Source of the DNA: an uncultured Pelagibacteraceae bacterium
GTDB lineage: Bacteria; Pseudomonadota; Alphaproteobacteria; Pelagibacterales; Pelagibacteraceae
NCBI GenBank assembly: GCA_902566365.1
Contig: CACFIH010000003.1
Location: 1 to 64,000 of the forward strand
Reading direction: 5' to 3'
Length of the DNA: 64,000 bases
Position numbers and translations under genes: made by a program. This document shows positions 58,827 to 64,000 of this stretch, in pieces (within the stretch, counting starts at the first letter, position 1; each line of letters begins with the position of its first letter). The notes below the pieces were generated by a model. The model was not told where the DNA came from, made no database searches, and saw only the letters and a list, made by a program, of their open reading frames with translations.

Positions 58827-59930
58827 ATGTCTGATGATTTTCAACAAAGAGGCGGAAGTCCCTGGGGAACGCCTCCGGGAGGAGGTGGCGGTAATGGTTC
58901 AGGTAGAGGCCCAACACCCCCAGATGTCGATAAAATTATTAGAGAATTTCAAGAAAAAATAAAAAGATTTTTACCTGGAAGTGGATCAGGCGGTAAACAA
59001 GCAATCCTAGTTTTAATTATTTTAGGATTTGTTTGGTTAGCAAGTGGACTTTATAGAGTTTTACCTGATGAACAGGGTGTAGTATTAAGATTTGGAAAAT
59101 TTGTTAAAACAACTCAGCCTGGATTAAATTACCACATACCTTTTCCAGTTGAGTCTGTGCTTACACCCAAGGTAACGAAAGTAAATAGAATTGATATTGG
59201 TTTTAGATCTGAAAGAGATAGTGGATTTAGTTCATCTGGAGGAGTAGCAGATGTTCCTCAAGAAAGTTTAATGCTAACAGGCGATGAAAATATAGTTAAT
59301 ATAGATTTTTCAGTATTTTGGGTAATTAAAGATGCAGGAAATTTTTTATTTAAAATTCAAGATCCAGAAGGAACAGTAAAAGCAGCTGCTGAAACTGCAA
59401 TGAGAGAAGTAATTGCAAGATCAGATATCCAGCCAATTTTAACAGAAGGTAGATCAATTATTGAGACAGATACTCAAGAAATTATACAAAAGATTTTAGA
59501 TGAATACACAAGTGGTATTCAAATTACTCAAGTACAAACTCAAAAAGCTGATCCACCTGATCAAGTTATTGATGCGTTTAGAGATGTACAGGCAGCAAGA
59601 GCTGACATGGAAAGATCTAAAAATGAAGCAGAGGCTTATGCTAATGATGTTATCCCAAGAGCTCGGGGTGAAGCCGCAAAAATATTACAAGCTGCCGAAG
59701 CATATAAAAAAGAAGTTGTTGCAAAAGCGGAAGGTGAAGCAAGTAGGTTTTTAGCAATCTACAATGAGTACAAAAAAGCTAAATCTGTTACTCAAGAAAG
59801 AATGTATTTAGAAACAATGGAAAAAGTTTTAGCTGATATAGATAAAGTAATTATTGAAAAAAATGCAGGTTCAGGAGTAGTACCGTATTTACCTCTGCCT
59901 GAATTACAAAAAAAGAAAGCGACTAATTAA
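58827..59930 (+). CDS. hflK: FtsH modulator HflK
   Basis: This 367-residue protein has a Gly/Pro-rich N terminus (GGSPWGTPPGGGGGNG), one membrane helix near residues 58-75 and a band-7/SPFH domain with YRVLPDEQGVVLRFGKFVKTTQPGLNYHIPFP. A long helical region ends in RAEGEASRFL-like repeats. With HflC it forms a large periplasmic cage around FtsH. It is followed by hflC after one base. Confidence 0.96.
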   Translation: MSDDFQQRGGSPWGTPPGGGGGNGSGRGPTPPDVDKIIREFQEKIKRFLPGSGSGGKQAILVLIILGFVWLASGLYRVLPDEQGVVLRFGKFVKTTQPGLNYHIPFPVESVLTPKVTKVNRIDIGFRSERDSGFSSSGGVADVPQESLMLTGDENIVNIDFSVFWVIKDAGNFLFKIQDPEGTVKAAAETAMREVIARSDIQPILTEGRSIIETDTQEIIQKILDEYTSGIQITQVQTQKADPPDQVIDAFRDVQAARADMERSKNEAEAYANDVIPRARGEAAKILQAAEAYKKEVVAKAEGEASRFLAIYNEYKKAKSVTQERMYLETMEKVLADIDKVIIEKNAGSGVVPYLPLPELQKKKATN

Positions 59931-59931
59931 A

Positions 59932-60801
59932 ATGAAAATTGGAAAAATAATAGCAGGTATAATTGTTGCACTAGCTGCAACAGCGTTCTTTTCAATATTT
60001 ATTGTTAAAGAAGTTAATCAAGCAATTGTTCTGCAATTTGGTGATCCAAAAAGAATTATTTTAAAACCAGGTCTAAATTTTAAAATTCCTTTTATTCAGA
60101 ACGTCGTTTACTTAGATAAAAGAATTTTAAATTTAGATACTCCACCTGAAGAAGTAATTGCCTCAGACCAAAAAAGATTAATTGTTGATGCATTCGCTAG
60201 ATTTCAAATTGTTGATCCACTGAAATTTTATATTTCAGTTGGAAATGAGAGAGTTGCTAGATCAAGATTAGCAACAATTATTAATTCAAGAATTAGAAAC
60301 GTATTAGGTCAACAAGAATTACAAACTCTTCTTTCAGAAGACAGAACTAAACAAATGGCTTTAATTCAAGAAGGTGTAAATGCTGAAGCTGAAAATTTTG
60401 GAATTAAAATAGTTGATGTAAGAATTAAAAGAGCTGATCTTCCTCAAGCAAACAGTGATGCTATTTTTAGAAGAATGCAAACCGAAAGGGAGAGAGAGGC
60501 CAAAGAATTTAGAGCTAGAGGAGCAGAGATGGCTGTTACAATTACATCTACTGCAGATAAAGAGGTTACAGTAATTTTAGCTGATGCTCAAAAAAAATCA
60601 GAGATTATGAAAGGTGAGGGGGATGGCCAAAGAAATAAAATATTTGCCAATGCCTTTGGACAAGACCCAGAGTTTTTTGCATTTTATAGAGCAATGCAAG
60701 CTTACGAAAAAGCTCTCATTGGTGGTGAAACATCATTAATATTATCACCTGATAGCGAATTCTTTAAATTTTTTGGGAACATAAAACCTAAAACTGAATA
60801 A
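59932..60801 (+). CDS. hflC: FtsH modulator HflC
   Basis: This 289-residue SPFH protein has one N-terminal helix (about residues 5-25), QAIVLQFGDPKRIILKPGLNFKIPF, VDAFARFQIVDPLKFY and MQTEREREAKEFRARGAEMA. It is the partner of HflK and controls FtsH activity. The next gene is a DUF2065 protein, the usual alpha- and gammaproteobacterial order. Confidence 0.96.
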   Translation: MKIGKIIAGIIVALAATAFFSIFIVKEVNQAIVLQFGDPKRIILKPGLNFKIPFIQNVVYLDKRILNLDTPPEEVIASDQKRLIVDAFARFQIVDPLKFYISVGNERVARSRLATIINSRIRNVLGQQELQTLLSEDRTKQMALIQEGVNAEAENFGIKIVDVRIKRADLPQANSDAIFRRMQTEREREAKEFRARGAEMAVTITSTADKEVTVILADAQKKSEIMKGEGDGQRNKIFANAFGQDPEFFAFYRAMQAYEKALIGGETSLILSPDSEFFKFFGNIKPKTE

Positions 60802-60808
60802 TCTTTCT

Positions 60809-60994
60809 ATGAAAGAGTTGATCATAGCTTTTGGTCTATTTTTATTCATAGAGGGCATTTTGTACGCCATATTTCCATCAAAAATGAAAAGTATGCTTAA
60901 AAAACTTGAATTACTATCTATTAATCAATTAAGAATTGGTGGACTAATTTTTGCAATAGTGGGATTTATTATTATTTATTTATTTAAGAATTGA
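60809..60994 (+). CDS. DUF2065 family small membrane protein
   Basis: This 61-residue protein has two helices (about residues 3-21 and 40-58) and the family marks GLFLFIEGILYAIFPSKM and QLRIGGLIFAIVGFIIIYL. DUF2065 (YjeT-like) genes commonly lie next to hflKC. Function is unknown; a link to the FtsH-HflKC complex is suggested only by position, between hflC and degQ. Confidence 0.85.
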   Translation: MKELIIAFGLFLFIEGILYAIFPSKMKSMLKKLELLSINQLRIGGLIFAIVGFIIIYLFKN

Positions 60995-60995
60995 G

Positions 60996-62405
60996 ATGAA
61001 AAAATTTAAAGCTTTTATCATAATATTCATATTATTTTTTAGCTCAATCAAACAATCATATTCTCAAACTATACCTTCTTCTTTTGCGGATTTAGCTGAA
61101 AGATTAATGCCATCAGTAGTTAATATTTCCACTACCCAAACAGTTGTAACTAGAGATAATCCATTTCCAGGCTTTGAATTCCCACCCGGATCTCCCTTTG
61201 GAGACATGTTTAAAGAGTTTGGAGTTCCGCAAGAAAGACAATCTTCAGCACTAGGCTCGGGGTTTATTATCGATGAGAGTGGAATAGTGATAACCAATAA
61301 TCACGTAATTCAAGGAGCTGATGATATTATTGTACGTGTTAATGGAGATAAAGAATTTAAAGCAAAAGTAGTTGGTGCAGATCCATTATCAGATATAGCT
61401 GTTCTTAAATTAGATACAAAAGAAAAATTTAAGCCTGTTAAATTTGGTGACTCAGACAAAGCAAGGATTGGTGATTGGGTAATAGCCATTGGTAACCCTT
61501 TTGGACTAGGCGGAACTGTAACATCAGGAATTATCTCAGCAAGGAATAGAACAATAGGTTTAACAAGATATGAGGACTACATTCAAACGGATGCATCAAT
61601 TAACCAGGGAAATTCTGGTGGACCATTATTTAATATGAATGGTGATGTGATAGGAATTAATACTGCTATTTTAGGTAGAAGTGGGTCGATAGGGATTGGT
61701 TTTTCAATACCATCAAATAGTGCAAAATTAGTTATAGATCAATTATTAGAATTCGGTGAGACAAAAAGAGGATGGCTTGGTGTAAGAATTCAAGATGTAA
61801 CAAAAGAAATTGCTGAGATTGAAAAACTAGACAAGCCAAGAGGAGCACTTGTTGCAAGTGTTGCTAAAAATAGTCCCTCAGAAAAAGCCGGAGTTAAAGC
61901 TGGAGATATAATTCTCGAATTTAATGGAGAGATAATAAATGAAATGAAAGAGTTGCCAATTATAGTTGCGCGAACTGCTGTTGGAAAAAAAGTTCAAGTA
62001 AAAATATGGAGAAATAAAAAAGAGATTACAAAAATAATTACTCTTGGAAGATTAGAGACATCTGAAGATTTTAAAGTATCAGAAAAAGAACCACAGGTTG
62101 AAGAAACTAAAATTGATGATTTAAAAATTACAGTTAGAAAGTTAACAAAAGAGGATATCAAATCTAGAAACTTACCAAATCAATCATCAGGTCTTTTAGT
62201 TACTAGTATTGAAAAAGATAGTCCATTAATTAATTCAATAGAAGAGAATAGTATAATTGTGGAAGCACAAAAGAAAAAAATTAGAACTTTTGATGATTTA
62301 GATAAAGTTGTTAAAGAAGTTTTAAAAAGCAATCAGAGAACTATTCTTTTAGTTATTTTAAACAGTCAAAATCAGAGAAGATACATTGGCGTCAAATTGA
62401 ATTAA
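60996..62405 (+). CDS. degQ: periplasmic serine protease, DegP/DegQ (HtrA) family
   Basis: This 469-residue protein has a signal peptide (about residues 1-24), a trypsin-like domain with the triad His in VITNNHVIQGAD, Asp in PLSDIAVLKL and Ser in INQGNSGGPLFNM, then two PDZ domains (from about 265 and 370). The family degrades or refolds damaged envelope proteins. The place after hflK-hflC-DUF2065 is typical for alphaproteobacterial Do proteases. Confidence 0.96.
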   Translation: MKKFKAFIIIFILFFSSIKQSYSQTIPSSFADLAERLMPSVVNISTTQTVVTRDNPFPGFEFPPGSPFGDMFKEFGVPQERQSSALGSGFIIDESGIVITNNHVIQGADDIIVRVNGDKEFKAKVVGADPLSDIAVLKLDTKEKFKPVKFGDSDKARIGDWVIAIGNPFGLGGTVTSGIISARNRTIGLTRYEDYIQTDASINQGNSGGPLFNMNGDVIGINTAILGRSGSIGIGFSIPSNSAKLVIDQLLEFGETKRGWLGVRIQDVTKEIAEIEKLDKPRGALVASVAKNSPSEKAGVKAGDIILEFNGEIINEMKELPIIVARTAVGKKVQVKIWRNKKEITKIITLGRLETSEDFKVSEKEPQVEETKIDDLKITVRKLTKEDIKSRNLPNQSSGLLVTSIEKDSPLINSIEENSIIVEAQKKKIRTFDDLDKVVKEVLKSNQRTILLVILNSQNQRRYIGVKLN

Positions 62406-62408
62406 ATA

Positions 62409-63317
62409 ATGGAAATTAGATCCAAAATTATTTTAATTTATGGACCAACGGCATCAGGAAAATCAGATTTTGCAATAAAGCTAGCAAAAAAAGTTGATGG
62501 TGAAATAGTAAATGCTGATAGCATGCAAGTTTATAAGGAATTAAAGATAATTTCTGCAAGACCTCATAAAAAGGAATATAAAAAAATTAAACATCACTTA
62601 TATGGATTTTGGAGTGTTAAAAAAAAATTTTCTACAGGTGATTGGTTGAGATTAGCAAAATTAAAAATTACAGATATTAAGAAAAGAAAGAAAATACCAA
62701 TACTTGTTGGAGGCACAGGTTTATATTTTAAAGCTTTGACAGATGGTCTGGTAAAAATTCCAAATATTCCATTAAAATTAAGAAAAAAAGTAAGAAACTT
62801 ACATAAAGATCTGGGTCCTAAGAAATTTTTTTTAAGATTAAAAAAGTTAGACCCTATCTCTATAAACTTCATTAATCCTTTAGACTCACAAAGAGTAATC
62901 CGAGCTTATGAAATAAAATTGTATACAAAAAAATCCATGTATGAGTGGTTCAAAAATACAAAATCAGATTTTGAAAAAGGAGATTTTTTTAGAATTTATA
63001 TAGATTGTTCTAGAGAGAATTTGATTAAACGAATAAATGTTAGAGCAAAAAATATGATTGAAAATGGAGCAATTTTGGAGATTAAAAAGTTTATAAAATT
63101 AAAAGTTTCGAAGTCAAAAACTGCTTCTAAGGCCATAGGTGTCAGAGAAATCCAAGATTTTCTCAATAAAAACATTGATAAAAGCGAACTTACCCAAAAA
63201 ATATCAATAAAGACAAGACAATATGCTAAAAGGCAGACCACTTGGGCTCGAGGTCATATGTTAAATTGGAACAGAATTAAGTCAGAGAGATTAAATAACT
63301 TTTTAAAGAAAATTTAG
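62409..63317 (+). CDS. miaA: tRNA dimethylallyltransferase
   Basis: This 302-residue protein starts with the P-loop ILIYGPTASGKSDFAIKLA, then GEIVNADSMQVYKEL, VGGTGLYFKAL and TRQYAKRQTTWARG near the end. It adds a dimethylallyl group to A37 of tRNAs that read UNN codons, using DMAPP from the MEP pathway (dxs and ispA in this window). It follows degQ after 3 bases. Confidence 0.97.
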   Translation: MEIRSKIILIYGPTASGKSDFAIKLAKKVDGEIVNADSMQVYKELKIISARPHKKEYKKIKHHLYGFWSVKKKFSTGDWLRLAKLKITDIKKRKKIPILVGGTGLYFKALTDGLVKIPNIPLKLRKKVRNLHKDLGPKKFFLRLKKLDPISINFINPLDSQRVIRAYEIKLYTKKSMYEWFKNTKSDFEKGDFFRIYIDCSRENLIKRINVRAKNMIENGAILEIKKFIKLKVSKSKTASKAIGVREIQDFLNKNIDKSELTQKISIKTRQYAKRQTTWARGHMLNWNRIKSERLNNFLKKI

Positions 63318-63370
63318 ATATTACGTAGTTAGTCTTGACCAATAAGCACAACTTCAGCTAGATTGCATTA

Positions 63371-63994
63371 ATGTCTAAATTATATACAGGAGCAGAAATT
63401 GTATTCAAATGTCTTGAAGATCAAGAAGTTGAATTTATTTTTGGTTACCCTGGTGGTGCAGTCTTACCAATTTATGACGAATTAAAAAATCATTCTTCAA
63501 TTAAGCATATCTTGGTGAGACATGAACAAGGTGCCGGACATGCAGCAGAGGGATATGCAAGATCTTCAGGAAAGCCTGGAGTTGTTTTGGTAACCTCAGG
63601 ACCTGGTGCAACTAATGTTGTCACAGCTTTAACAGATGCATATATGGATTCTGTTCCATTAGTTTGTATTTCTGGACAAGTACCAACTCATCTTATAGGA
63701 ACTGATGCATTTCAAGAATGTGATACAACTGGTATTACAAGACCTTGTACAAAACATAACTGGTTAGTAAAAGATATCAAAGATTTATCAAAAACTCTTC
63801 ATGAAGCTTTTAAAGTTGCAACAACTGGAAGGCCAGGACCTGTCCTGGTTGATATTCCAAAAGATATTCAATTTGCAAAAATAAATTATTTAAAACCAAA
63901 ATTTCAAAAGAAATTAAATGGTAAATCATCAAGTGCTGTCTCACAAAAAGATATTGATGAATTAATTCAGGTCCAGAGGCAAGTGAGGTTTTGA
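63371..63994 (+). CDS. ilvB: acetolactate synthase large subunit, N-terminal part, frame disrupted
   Basis: The first 200 residues are a normal AHAS head with [75 protein letters not shown] and [15 protein letters not shown]. After KDIDELI the frame reads VQRQVRF-stop at 63,994. One frame over, the DNA encodes [12 protein letters not shown], the known continuation after a TGGGVI-type motif. The region between is missing, so about 15 residues plus a frame shift appear lost. This is either a real pseudogene, or an assembly fault near the window end. The gene continues beyond 64,000. It makes acetolactate for Ile, Leu and Val. Confidence 0.85.
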   Translation: MSKLYTGAEIVFKCLEDQEVEFIFGYPGGAVLPIYDELKNHSSIKHILVRHEQGAGHAAEGYARSSGKPGVVLVTSGPGATNVVTALTDAYMDSVPLVCISGQVPTHLIGTDAFQECDTTGITRPCTKHNWLVKDIKDLSKTLHEAFKVATTGRPGPVLVDIPKDIQFAKINYLKPKFQKKLNGKSSSAVSQKDIDELIQVQRQVRF

Positions 63995-64000
63995 GAGAAT

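Overview
The window looks like chromosome of a SAR11-clade alphaproteobacterium (Candidatus Pelagibacter or a close relative). The evidence is very AT-rich DNA, genes packed with spacers of 0-50 bases or short overlaps, runs of Lys/Asn/Ile codons, a circularly permuted (two-piece) alphaproteobacterial tmRNA, alphaproteobacterial markers (TrcR/DUF1013, DUF4164-ZapA, a small aa3-oxidase subunit IV before pntA), and a 5S rRNA gene with no 16S or 23S beside it. SAR11 genomes are known to carry a hypervariable surface-polysaccharide region between 23S and 5S, so the left edge is probably the end of that region.

Layout. 1-3,580: a truncated gene, the lone 5S rRNA, then three envelope-type genes (sulfatase-fold membrane protein, glycerophosphodiesterase-like protein, sugar-nucleotide epimerase). 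3,575-7,311: rpmJ, oxidase subunit IV, the three-gene transhydrogenase pntAA-pntAB-pntB and a small transaldolase. 7,315-15,543 (minus strand): initiator tRNA, rpsU, trcR, rpmE, suhB, efp, thiE and the sugar-phosphate run tkt-gap-pgk-fba. 15,599-31,350 (plus strand): zapA region, folate salvage, ymdB, yebC, a RuvC-like gene, the Tol-Pal system (tolQRAB-pal-cpoB), tilS-ftsH, folP-glmM-thiD-purA. 31,347-48,123: rpoH, rluD, tRNA-Arg, an ABC exporter, tsaC, isoprenoid genes (xseB-ispA-dxs and a long-chain prenyl synthase), aroC, pdxH, an S49 peptidase, glyQS and ppdK.

48,163-56,738 is the accessory part. It lies at the 3' end of the tmRNA gene (minus strand, about 56,722-56,955). A 16-base piece of the tmRNA 3' end recurs at 48,163, 48,486, 55,976 and 56,723, all in the same orientation, and divides the region into three units of 323 bp, 7.5 kb and 747 bp. 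After each of the first three cores comes the same leader layout: a pair of ACTTCATTGA-type 10-mers at +60 and +72, a third at +117 (A and B) or +127 (C), and a first start codon at +145 to +158. The units carry a 58-residue membrane protein; a GIY-YIG protein, a PD-(D/E)XK protein, a RecB-like nuclease/helicase and an AlwI/BspD6I-like restriction-modification pair; and one secreted protein. No integrase is visible. I read this as an array of integrase-less gene cassettes inserted at ssrA, which is the most interesting object in the window.

57,024-64,000 returns to core genome: thyX, mrp, hflK-hflC-DUF2065-degQ, miaA, and an acetolactate synthase large subunit whose reading frame is broken by an apparent small deletion about 30 bases before the window ends.
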